Source: Ornithinibacillus sp047228935 (lineage in GTDB: Bacteria; Bacillota; Bacilli; Bacillales; Amphibacillaceae). Taken from it: a stretch of DNA of 64,000 bases. The notes under the pieces were generated by a model that was not told where the DNA came from, did no database searches, and worked only from the letters and a program-made list of their open reading frames with translations. Positions 8,107 to 15,404 of this stretch are shown here, piece by piece; within the stretch, counting starts at the first letter, position 1; every line of letters begins with the position of its first letter. Location of the stretch: positions 1 through 64,000 of the forward strand of contig NZ_JBFEGG010000006.1 in NCBI RefSeq assembly GCF_047228935.1. Reading direction: 5' to 3'. The position numbers and the translations under genes were made by a program.

Positions 8107-8862
8107 ATGGAACAAACAAAATTAGAATCAAAAGTAATGTCCATATTAAAAGATAAAATACAAACGATATCTACAGATGAGGGTGCGATTTATTTAGTAG
8201 GGCCAATCCGCCTTCCTGTTAATTTATATGGAGAGACGGTTGAATTTAAATGGTATTGCTGGTTAAATTCAAGCGAGGTAACCGATGATTACCAAACAAT
8301 TATAGATAATCTATCTTCACAAAACTTAGCAGACCTCCAACAATCTAGTGTCTTAGTTTACGGAGACTTCGAAAATGACGATGATGCATTAATCCGGATG
8401 CATTCGATTTGTCATACTGGGGATATCTTCGGAAGTAAACGTTGTGATTGTGGCTTCCAATTGAAGGAATCCATGCATAAGATTACCGAGCATGGAACAG
8501 GGGCAATTTTTTATCTTGCTAATCACGAAGGGCGTGGTATCGGATTATTTTCCAAAGCAATGGCTTATATTTTACAAGAAAATGGTCTTGATACCGTTCA
8601 GGCTAACGAAGCACTTGGGTTTGTAAATGACTCTAGAAATTACGATGATGCAATCCGTGTTCTAAAGCGTTTGCGCACAAAACCAGTCACCCTTATTACG
8701 AACAATCCATTAAAGCTTGAAGCGATGGAAAAGGCCGGATTAACGTTAACAGGGCGTGTTCCACTTTGGGGGGATGTGTCAGAATACAACGAGCGCTATT
8801 TAAATACGAAGGTTGAAAAATCTGGTCACATGCGCGAGGAAGGATCCTGCTCCAATGAGTAA
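8107..8862 (+). CDS. ribA: GTP cyclohydrolase II
   Basis: This 251-residue cytosolic enzyme opens GTP to the diaminopyrimidine that starts riboflavin-type synthesis. The zinc ligands Cys102, Cys113 and Cys115 (CHTGDIFGSKRCDC) are present, as are the catalytic stretch HEGRGIGL and the GTP-binding DTVQANEALGF and TNNP motifs. The DHBP synthase (RibB) domain usually fused to RibA in Bacillus is missing. The ATG at 8107 has AAAGGGG at 8 bases; a GTG at 8083 overlaps that site and is rejected. Its stop overlaps the ribD start. No FMN riboswitch is visible upstream. Confidence 0.88.
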   Translation: MEQTKLESKVMSILKDKIQTISTDEGAIYLVGPIRLPVNLYGETVEFKWYCWLNSSEVTDDYQTIIDNLSSQNLADLQQSSVLVYGDFENDDDALIRMHSICHTGDIFGSKRCDCGFQLKESMHKITEHGTGAIFYLANHEGRGIGLFSKAMAYILQENGLDTVQANEALGFVNDSRNYDDAIRVLKRLRTKPVTLITNNPLKLEAMEKAGLTLTGRVPLWGDVSEYNERYLNTKVEKSGHMREEGSCSNE

Positions 8863-9949
8863 TCATGAATTTTATATGGGGCTAGCCTTGCAGAACGCGA
8901 AAGCGATGAAAGGACAAACCGATCCGAATCCACTTGTAGGATCTGTTATTGTAAATGATAATCGTATCGTTGGTGTAGGTGCCCATCTAAAGGCTGGAGA
9001 GCCTCATGCAGAAATTCACGCTTTACGCATGGCAGGTGATAAAGCAAAGGGTGGGACAATTTATGTCACCTTAGAGCCATGCTCTCACCACGGCAGAACT
9101 GGCCCATGTGCGGAGGCTATCGTCCAAGCGGGAATCAAAAAAGTTATTATCGCCACTCTTGATCCAAACCCAATCGTTGCAGGAAATGGTGTAAAAATCC
9201 TAATAGACGCAGGAATTGAAGTTGTCACAGGAATATTAGAACAAGAATCCATTAAAATGAACGAAGTCTTTAATAAATTTATAGTAGAGAAAAAGCCATT
9301 TGTGACACTAAAAGCTGGAACATCATTAGACGGAAAAGTAGCAACCCACACCTTTAGTAGTAAATGGATTACATCAGAAGAAGCAAGACTAGATGTTCAT
9401 CAGCTTCGAAGTGAAAATATGGCCATTCTGGTTGGGATTAATACCGTGCTAGAAGATAATCCTTCATTAACAGCAAGAATTCCAAATGGTCGTAATCCTG
9501 TTCGAGTCGTTATGGATTCTACCTTAAAGATTCCTTTAGATGCTAATGTTGTAAATGACAATGAAGCAGAAACATGGATTTTCACTAGTAAACAACATGA
9601 TGAAAAGAAGAAGCTTCAGCTGGAAGAAAGAGACATACGTGTGTTTGTAACATCAAGAGAGAATACTGTTAACCCAACAGAAGTCGTAGAAACTCTAGGT
9701 GAACATTTAGTCTCTTCGTTATTCATTGAGGGCGGAGGTAATATTCACGCTTCCTTCTTAGAACATCAATTAGTGGATAAAGTCGTCCTTTATTTCGCTC
9801 CAAAGTTAGTTGGTGGTAAAAACGCTCCATCCTTCTTAGAAGGTACTGGAATTACTCACATGCAAGATGCTGTTGAATTAATCGATACAGACATCCAAAA
9901 GATCGGCAAAGACTTTAAGTTTACTGGATATCCAGTTTATAAAAATTGA
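8855..9949 (+). CDS. ribD: Bifunctional pyrimidine deaminase/reductase RibD
   Basis: A 364-residue enzyme that deaminates and then reduces the RibA product. The N-terminal cytidine-deaminase-like domain carries the zinc motif HAE (51-53) and PCSHHGRTGPC (75-85). The C-terminal reductase domain (about 150-360) has TLKAGTSLDGKVAT and LFIEGGGNIHASFL. The ATG at 8855 lies inside the end of ribA (ATGAGTAA overlap) with GAGGAAGG 11 bases upstream; a longer frame from 8813 runs through ribA and is not preferred. With RibA and the next phosphatase it could make 5-amino-6-ribitylaminouracil. Confidence 0.9.
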   Translation: MSNHEFYMGLALQNAKAMKGQTDPNPLVGSVIVNDNRIVGVGAHLKAGEPHAEIHALRMAGDKAKGGTIYVTLEPCSHHGRTGPCAEAIVQAGIKKVIIATLDPNPIVAGNGVKILIDAGIEVVTGILEQESIKMNEVFNKFIVEKKPFVTLKAGTSLDGKVATHTFSSKWITSEEARLDVHQLRSENMAILVGINTVLEDNPSLTARIPNGRNPVRVVMDSTLKIPLDANVVNDNEAETWIFTSKQHDEKKKLQLEERDIRVFVTSRENTVNPTEVVETLGEHLVSSLFIEGGGNIHASFLEHQLVDKVVLYFAPKLVGGKNAPSFLEGTGITHMQDAVELIDTDIQKIGKDFKFTGYPVYKN

Positions 9950-9957
9950 GGGATTAC

Positions 9958-10527
9958 ATGAGATTTGGTTTTGATATAGATGATACGTTAATTAATTTGC
10001 GCGAGCACGCATTTCATATTTATAAGAAGAAACTTAACAAGAACATTCCACTAGAAGAATTTCATGCTTTAAATCGGGTTGAAATACATGAACCTTTTGG
10101 TTTAAGTGATGAAGAAGGTAGCAACATGTGGAATAGCTCCCTTGAGGATATCTATTACACGGATTGCCCACCCTATAAAGGGGCGGTTGAAGTTTTAAAT
10201 AAACTAGTCCAGCTTGGTCATGAAATCTTCTACATTACCGCAAGACCGAAAAATCATGGGGAGCGGACAAAGGACTGGATGAAAAAACAAGGCTTCCCTG
10301 TTATAGATGACCACTTTTTCTATGGCATGCAAGACCATGAGAAGATCCATATTATTAAAGATCTTCAACTAAATTATTATGTTGACGACAAACCCGATAT
10401 TCTAGATACATTAACTAATGAACCAATCGAATTATATTTAAGAGATCAGCCTTATAATCAAGACGTTACATTTAATCGGATTTTAGACTGGGAAGAGTTT
10501 ATGGAGAAAATAAAGCTGAACGAATAA
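9958..10527 (+). CDS. HAD-superfamily 5'-nucleotidase-like phosphatase
   Basis: A 189-residue haloacid-dehalogenase-fold phosphatase of the NT5C/putative nucleotidase group. Motif I is DIDDTL (residues 6-11), motif II is ITARP (about 94-98), and the acidic motif is YVDDKPD. The ATG follows GAGGG and starts 9 bases after the ribD stop, so it is part of the ribA-ribD operon. In Bacillus, HAD phosphatases remove the phosphate from the RibD product, so that role is attractive here, but it is inference. A deoxynucleotidase is the alternative. Confidence 0.78.
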   Translation: MRFGFDIDDTLINLREHAFHIYKKKLNKNIPLEEFHALNRVEIHEPFGLSDEEGSNMWNSSLEDIYYTDCPPYKGAVEVLNKLVQLGHEIFYITARPKNHGERTKDWMKKQGFPVIDDHFFYGMQDHEKIHIIKDLQLNYYVDDKPDILDTLTNEPIELYLRDQPYNQDVTFNRILDWEEFMEKIKLNE

Positions 10528-10560
10528 AGGTATTGCTACACTTTAGCAATACCTTTTTAT
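10526..10560. terminator. Bidirectional terminator between the rib operon and marR
   Basis: The strong stem AAAGGTATTGCTA/TAGCAATACCTTT (10526-10538 with 10544-10556) is followed by T on the plus strand. It separates the convergent phosphatase and marR genes. Confidence 0.88.
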
Positions 10561-11015
10561 TCTAGGCTATTAGCATAAAGACCCAATTTTTTAATTAAAT
10601 CAGTCGCTGTTTTCTTTTCTTCCACAGATAATCCACCCATAATTTCACTTATCGCTGCCGCATGCTGCGGGAAGATCTCGTCCATCAGTTGCTTACCCGA
10701 GTCCGAAATTACAGCAAACGTTACCCTTCTATCTGTAGGGCAAGCTTTACGAGTTAAGTAATGTTTCTCTTCTAATTTATCCACAACATATGTAATACTA
10801 CTGCTAGCAAGCAAAACCTTTTGGCCAATTTTTTGTATTGGTTGTTCGCCCTTGTGATATAACAATTCCAGTACGCCAAACTCCGTTAAATTTAATCCAT
10901 ACCCCTTCACATTCTGGGTAATTTGTTTCTCAATCGCCTGAATTGCTCTAGTTAGTACAACAAAAAGTTTCAGTGAAGTTTCTTGATCTTCACTAAAATG
11001 ATTCATATTAACCAT
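10557..11015 (-). CDS. MarR-family transcriptional regulator
   Basis: A 152-residue winged-helix regulator with the MarR core (LTEFGVLELLYHKG, LLASSSITYVVDKLEEKHYLTR, DRRVTFAVISDSGKQLM). The ATG at 11015 has AAAGGA 9 bases upstream. The single cysteine in the wing region (KACPTDRR) is not at the position of the redox cysteine of OhrR. It is convergent to ribA-ribD and divergent from the decayed murE paralogue. It may have controlled the latter, which is inference from position. Confidence 0.85.
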   Translation of the reverse strand: MVNMNHFSEDQETSLKLFVVLTRAIQAIEKQITQNVKGYGLNLTEFGVLELLYHKGEQPIQKIGQKVLLASSSITYVVDKLEEKHYLTRKACPTDRRVTFAVISDSGKQLMDEIFPQHAAAISEIMGGLSVEEKKTATDLIKKLGLYANSLE

Positions 11016-11203
11016 GAATATCAATCCTTTTACTTATTGTATTGAAGTTTAATTTAGTATATCGTAAAGTATTATGATTTTCTATTATAATAGGGTAGAT
11101 TTAACTATTTTTTCCATTCATGAAGGTTAATTGAAACCCACATCCTAAGAATACTATGATTCGGACTCAGGTTGAAGTACATCTAAGAGGAGCCCATCCA
11201 TAA

Positions 11204-12525
11204 ATGAAAATTGGAGATTTTTTAAAAACACTAAACGTAAAATTAGATAAACATATAGAAGATATACATGTAAAAGGAATGGCCATGATTATATTTCTGA
11301 CGCCATTCAAAATGGTGCGGTACTTATTATTGGCGAGCAAGAATTAAACATATCAGACGTGCCTTATATAAGGGTTGAAAATAGCCGGAAAGCATTAGGT
11401 ATCATTTCTAAGCACTACTATCATGATCCGTCAAAAGGTAAAATCATGATTGGGATTACTGGTACTAATGGCAAAACAACGACTAGTTATTTAATCCAGC
11501 ATATAGTAGAAAAATGCGGGAAAACTTGTTCCATGATTGGAACGATACAAAATTCGATTAACGGAAGAACCTTACCTAGCTTTATTACAACACCAAATGC
11601 TCTCATGATAAATAGACTACTTGCCGAGAGTACGGATGACGTTGTTGTAATGGAGGTTTCCTCTCATGGGTTAGACCAATGTCGTGTGGAGGGAATCGAA
11701 TTCGATATAGGGATTTTTACTAACCTATATCATGAACATTTAGATTATCATCAAACGATGGAAGAATATTTCCAGGCAAAGCTACTACTATTTGATCATT
11801 TAAAAGAGAATGGTATAGCAATTACAAATACGGATAACAGTTGGGGAGAAAAGTTAAAAGACATCTTAACCCATCATGGAATTTCAACATTTTCAATTGG
11901 AGAATCCGCTGAAAACGATGTGCAACTGATTGATTACTCTGTTAAAAATGCGATTGTGACGGTACAGGAAAAAGAAACAACCTTTGAGGTTATCTGTCCA
12001 ATACCAGGTATTCATAACATGTATAATACGATGATGGCTTATTTAACAACAAGACATATTAATCTATCACGCGAGTCCATCCAGCAAGCATTAACGTCAT
12101 TTACTGGAGTAAATGGGCGTTTCGAAACATATAAACACGATAACTTACCAACTGTTGTGGTGGATTATGCTCATACACCAGATGCGATATTCCATTGCAT
12201 TGCCTCCGCTAAAACGTATGGTGCAAAACGAATTTTCCATGTGTTTGGATTTAGAGGTGGACGTGATAAATCCAAACGGCCAGAAATGATTGAAACGATG
12301 GAAGAAGTCAATCGGAAATTTGGTAACCAGAAAGGTAGCGTCATCCCAGATCGTACCATGGCTATTCAAAAGGCTATTAAAATGGCTAGTGATGAGGATT
12401 GGGTTATTATTACCGGGAAAGGCCATGAAAGCTATAAACACGATTTCGAATTAGCTACTAACTCTGATAAGGAAACGGTGCAATATATATTGAATCAGCT
12501 GAAGGAACAGACGATTGTGAATTAA
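11204..12525 (+). pseudogene. Decayed murE paralogue (Mur ligase)
   Basis: The region encodes a MurE-like ligase: P-loop GITGTNGKTTT, VMEVSSHGLDQ, NLYHEHLDYH, GRFE and VVDYAHTPDA. An in-frame start with RBS AAGAGGAG exists at 11204 (MKIGDFLKTLN), but that frame ends at 11347. The downstream frame picks up at about 11282 (NGHDYISDAIQNGA). The segment normally joining them (DSR..GDLF..IKG) is missing and the frame is shifted, as from a deletion at a short AAAGGAA repeat. A second gap removes the DNPR substrate-recognition region between KRPEM and PDRTMAIQ. The long frame itself can start only at a GTG (11359) without a ribosome binding site. Confidence 0.75.
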
Positions 12526-12545
12526 TGGTCTTTCAAATTAGCCAG

Positions 12546-12579
12546 AATAAAGGCTCAGATTAAATTCTGAGCCTTTATT
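12546..12579 (+). terminator. Terminator of the murE relic
   Basis: The stem AATAAAGGCTCAGA/TCTGAGCCTTTATT encloses a 6-base loop and is followed by TTGAC on the plus strand. Confidence 0.8.
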
Positions 12580-12640
12580 TGACATCAAACTTTAATACCA
12601 CTTATCAAACTAACCCCTTGTCTATGACCGTCAGTTCAAT

Positions 12641-13087
12641 CTATTTAATCGTATACTTAAATATAAGTTCTCCATTTGGATCCCTGTCATTTATGAACTT
12701 AAATCCAATACTTTTGTATAAATTATAGGCTGCTTCATTCTCTTCAATAATACTTAAATATATAGTATTAACTCCATATTCTTTTGAAACGATATTAATA
12801 AGTTTTAACATTGCTTTTCTACCAAAGCCTTTACCTTGATATTTTTCATCTATCATGATTCTATCGATCCACGTATCCTTATTTACCCCAAAGGAACCGT
12901 ACATAGCAAATCCGATAATTTCCTCATCATGATATATAGCCACAGGATGCCATTCTTCATAAGTTTCAGCTTCTTGTAAACATTCTTCTACGGATTCAAT
13001 ATAGTTTTCTTGGCCAGCTTTTAATTTTATATTTTTAACAATAGCTTCATTCGTATTATCAATATCTCTAAAATACAATTCTCCCAT
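12641..13087 (-). CDS. GNAT acetyltransferase, BltD-like (spermidine/spermine)
   Basis: A 148-residue GCN5-type N-acetyltransferase. It follows B. subtilis BltD along its length as I recall that sequence: IESVEECLQEA, PVAIYHDEEIIGFAMYG, the acetyl-CoA loop QGKGFGRKAM, IYLSIIEENEAAYNLYKSIGF. BltD acetylates spermidine and spermine, so polyamine acetylation is the leading guess. The ATG follows AAAGGAAAAC. It lies downstream of DUF6176 and DUF2087 genes on the same strand with a 30-base gap, so the three are probably one operon. Confidence 0.8.
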   Translation of the reverse strand: MGELYFRDIDNTNEAIVKNIKLKAGQENYIESVEECLQEAETYEEWHPVAIYHDEEIIGFAMYGSFGVNKDTWIDRIMIDEKYQGKGFGRKAMLKLINIVSKEYGVNTIYLSIIEENEAAYNLYKSIGFKFINDRDPNGELIFKYTIK

Positions 13088-13117
13088 GTTTTCCTTTTAC
13101 CTCTCAATTCATAACAG

Positions 13118-13471
13118 TTAATGCCTACTAACCATAGTACTTCTAACCTTCTCTGGTATCATTACCACTTCTACAGAAATGTCTACTGGTCGAAAGGTTT
13201 TATCGATACATTCTTCCCAATATTCCAAGTGCTTTTTATCAATCCAATGAGTAGATTCTTCGACATCCTGACCGCCTTCACCACTTACCGAATACCAATA
13301 CAAATATTCCTTTCCGTTGAGGACCTCCCTAAGTATCGTTTCCACGTACATCTTCTCTCCCTCTAACGTAACAAGAACATCCTCCATATTGTCGTTTAAA
13401 AACTTCATCCATTCATCCACTTTTTCTGTTTTACCATCTACTACTCTGAATCTCGTTAATTCCACATTCAT
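13118..13471 (-). CDS. DUF6176 family protein
   Basis: A 117-residue soluble acidic protein with no signal peptide. It has conserved-looking features of the DUF6176 family (RFRVVDGKTEKVDEWMKFLN, LEGEKMYVETI, GKEYLYWYSV, WIDKKHLEYWEECID). It probably adopts a small dimeric alpha/beta-barrel-like fold, but no catalytic residue is evident and the function is unknown. It begins 1 base after the DUF2087 regulator's stop, so the two are tightly coupled. Confidence 0.7.
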   Translation of the reverse strand: MNVELTRFRVVDGKTEKVDEWMKFLNDNMEDVLVTLEGEKMYVETILREVLNGKEYLYWYSVSGEGGQDVEESTHWIDKKHLEYWEECIDKTFRPVDISVEVVMIPEKVRSTMVSRH

Positions 13472-13472
13472 A

Positions 13473-14234
13473 TTAATGTTTCACCCAGTATTCTGTACAA
13501 TCTTTACTACGGCCCAAGAAACCGTATTCAATCAAATATCTTCTAATAGTTGCAAAGTCCGAATAAATCGACTTTAAAATTTCATTAACTTCCTTTTCCG
13601 TATAAATTTTAGTCAATTCAAATCGATTCATTATATTTTGTAGAACAATTAATTTCCGCTTTTCTTTACTTGGGAAAGAATCTAATTTACCTTCCAAACC
13701 TTCTTTAAAATACGTAGTTAATATCTTTTGTTTTTCCTCTTCAGTTATCGCATAACGATCATCCACCATTTTCGCCCCCTTATGAAAACTAACAAAGTTA
13801 TCATATTCCTTTTCATCAGAATTCTTGTTTAAAAGTCCCATTATGGCAAGGAACACCTTCGCTTGTTTTTCCTTTTCTTTCAGCTTAAATCGATGACTTC
13901 TAATGGTTGATGGACTCCCACCATTTTGTTCTTTAATAATTTCTTTATCACTTAACCCTTTTTTAAAGTGATGTAGTAATTCTTTTTGGTGAGTGGATAA
14001 CCCAGTGTATTTTTTGTCTAGGCAAAGCAAATATTCAAACACAGAACCATGACTAATCTCTATATGTTGCACTACAGCTTTTTTCGCTTCGTATAGGACT
14101 CCATCCATCGGATATATAATTCCATCTACAAAGCTTTCCCCACAAAGAAGACATATGTATGCATCATTTGCACAAGTGTATCCTGCTGTAAGTTCTTCAA
14201 CTGTAGCACTCCAAAATCGCTCTTCGATTCCCAT
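13473..14234 (-). CDS. LuxR-type HTH/DUF2087 transcriptional regulator
   Basis: A 253-residue regulator with three parts. The N-terminal region has a CxxC pair and later histidines (CLLCGESF...VQHIEISHG), likely a zinc site. A helix-turn-helix follows (about 80-115, LSTHQKELLHHFKKGLSDKEI...STIRSHRFKLKEK). The C-terminal DUF2087 domain (about 165-250) has FPSKEKRKLIVLQNI, YTEKEVNEILK and RRYLIEYGFLGRS. DUF2087 domains occur in small regulators and are thought to bind nucleic acid. It heads the operon with DUF6176 and the BltD-like acetyltransferase. Confidence 0.8.
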   Translation of the reverse strand: MGIEERFWSATVEELTAGYTCANDAYICLLCGESFVDGIIYPMDGVLYEAKKAVVQHIEISHGSVFEYLLCLDKKYTGLSTHQKELLHHFKKGLSDKEIIKEQNGGSPSTIRSHRFKLKEKEKQAKVFLAIMGLLNKNSDEKEYDNFVSFHKGAKMVDDRYAITEEEKQKILTTYFKEGLEGKLDSFPSKEKRKLIVLQNIMNRFELTKIYTEKEVNEILKSIYSDFATIRRYLIEYGFLGRSKDCTEYWVKH

Positions 14235-14303
14235 TTATAAACAAAACACCCTTTCGTCTAACTATATATAAACATATTACAATATCGTTTATATATTAAT
14301 CAA

Positions 14304-14338
14304 TCAAAAGGGCGTTAACCCATTTTGGATTAACACCC
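14304..14338 (-). terminator. Terminator of the isochorismatase gene
   Basis: The stem GGGCGTTAA/TTAACACCC (one mismatch, 14310-14318 with 14330-14338) is followed on the minus strand by TTTTGATTG. Confidence 0.55.
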
Positions 14339-14400
14339 GTATGTATTTAACTAATCAATATTTAGTTAATGTCCTCAATCAATTAAATTGGAACATAATC

Positions 14401-14958
14401 TTACCTATATGAATCATGTGTTGGCATAAATAAGTCTTCCTCTGTATTTCTTACCATAGAAAAGTGCTCAACATTGTAATGCCCATGTAAGGTTCTGTTA
14501 TGATGCTTTATAATTTGCTCCGCAGGTAACACATTGCTATCTGTTGTGGAATGCCCGTCACCTACTAACGTGACATCAAAACCATTAATGGTGGCAGTTC
14601 TAACTGCACTATCTACACAGTGCTGGGTTGCACATCCCATAATCACAATGTGCCCAATTTCTAGGGACTTCAAATGCTCTAGAAGCCCTGTCCCGTGAAA
14701 GGCATTAGTTGCCGATTTATCAAATACTTTTGAATCAGAAGGTGTATGAATTTCTTCATGAACTTGAAATCCTTTCCCTTCACCACCAGCAACATCCAAA
14801 TCTCTAACAAATACTACTGGAACATTAGACTCCATCGCTTTTTCAATCACTACATTAATGTTTTTAATTAGTTGGTCTTTATTATAAACTGCACTTTCTT
14901 GTTCATTCCCATCAATTAATTCTTGCTGGGCGTCAATGATTAATAACGTTTGCTTCAA
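14401..14958 (-). CDS. Isochorismatase-family cysteine hydrolase
   Basis: A 185-residue cytosolic amidohydrolase of the isochorismatase/nicotinamidase fold. The triad is Asp9 (LLIIDAQ), Lys81 (DKSATNAF) and Cys114 (GCATQHCVDSA), with the cis-peptide region just before the nucleophile. The TTG at 14958 is chosen because GAAGGGG stands 8 bases upstream and the protein then starts as the family does (MKQTLLIIDAQ); a TTG at 14976 would place the ribosome binding site inside the frame. The substrate cannot be predicted. It is monocistronic. Confidence 0.85.
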   Translation of the reverse strand: MKQTLLIIDAQQELIDGNEQESAVYNKDQLIKNINVVIEKAMESNVPVVFVRDLDVAGGEGKGFQVHEEIHTPSDSKVFDKSATNAFHGTGLLEHLKSLEIGHIVIMGCATQHCVDSAVRTATINGFDVTLVGDGHSTTDSNVLPAEQIIKHHNRTLHGHYNVEHFSMVRNTEEDLFMPTHDSYR

Positions 14959-15083
14959 ATAATTTTCCCCTTCCAAATTTGGGAAACAGCTCTATTTAAT
15001 TTAACGTACTCCCCTTCGTGATTATTACGGCAATACTTACAGTTTTGTTTATCATAATATCAACCCCCTTAAACGCGATTGGC

Positions 15084-15112
15084 TCTAAAATTAAAAGTTT
15101 TAATTTTTTAGA
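15084..15112. repeat. Imperfect inverted repeat, possible operator
   Basis: TCTAAAATTAAAA and TTTTAATTTTTTAGA flank one G and pair with two extra T. The repeat is about 125 bases upstream of the hydrolase start, where a repressor could act. There is no assigned regulator. Confidence 0.35.
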
Positions 15113-15344
15113 CAAGTACATCATACTATATAATTACCTCTTATGATACACTATTTTATTAAAATTCAGAAAAAAGCACTCGTTTTGGGACAATCATTCC
15201 CTTAAATCCTTTCATGATGAGAAACCGACATACCTGAGTAAATGGCTTAATCGGATATTCGTCGATTCATAAAAGCTAATATCCCCCTCCGCATTGGTCA
15301 CCTTTTCAGACATTTAAAATAGCTCTTCAACGTTTTTCTATTAA

Positions 15345-15380
15345 ACAAAAAAGCATACCAATATATTAATTGGTATGCTT
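15345..15380 (-). terminator. Terminator of cadC-cadA
   Basis: The perfect stem AAGCATACCAAT/ATTGGTATGCTT (15351-15362 with 15369-15380) is followed on the minus strand by TTTTTTGTTTAAT. Confidence 0.88.
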
Positions 15381-15404
15381 CTCATAAAGTTCCTCTACCC
15401 CTCT

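Larger units (their letters stand above)
14977..15404. other. Intergenic region, no confident gene
   Basis: This gap between the hydrolase and cadA holds a cadA terminator (15345-15380) and an imperfect long inverted repeat at 15084-15112. A 33-codon minus-strand frame (15212-15313, starting MSEKVTNAEGD) has only a weak ribosome binding site and no recognisable relatives. I do not call it a gene. Confidence 0.5.

Noticed and set aside
15212..15313. 33-codon minus-strand small gene
   Set aside because: Weak ribosome binding site, no similarity I recognise, and located just before the cadA terminator region. Recorded only as part of the intergenic entry.
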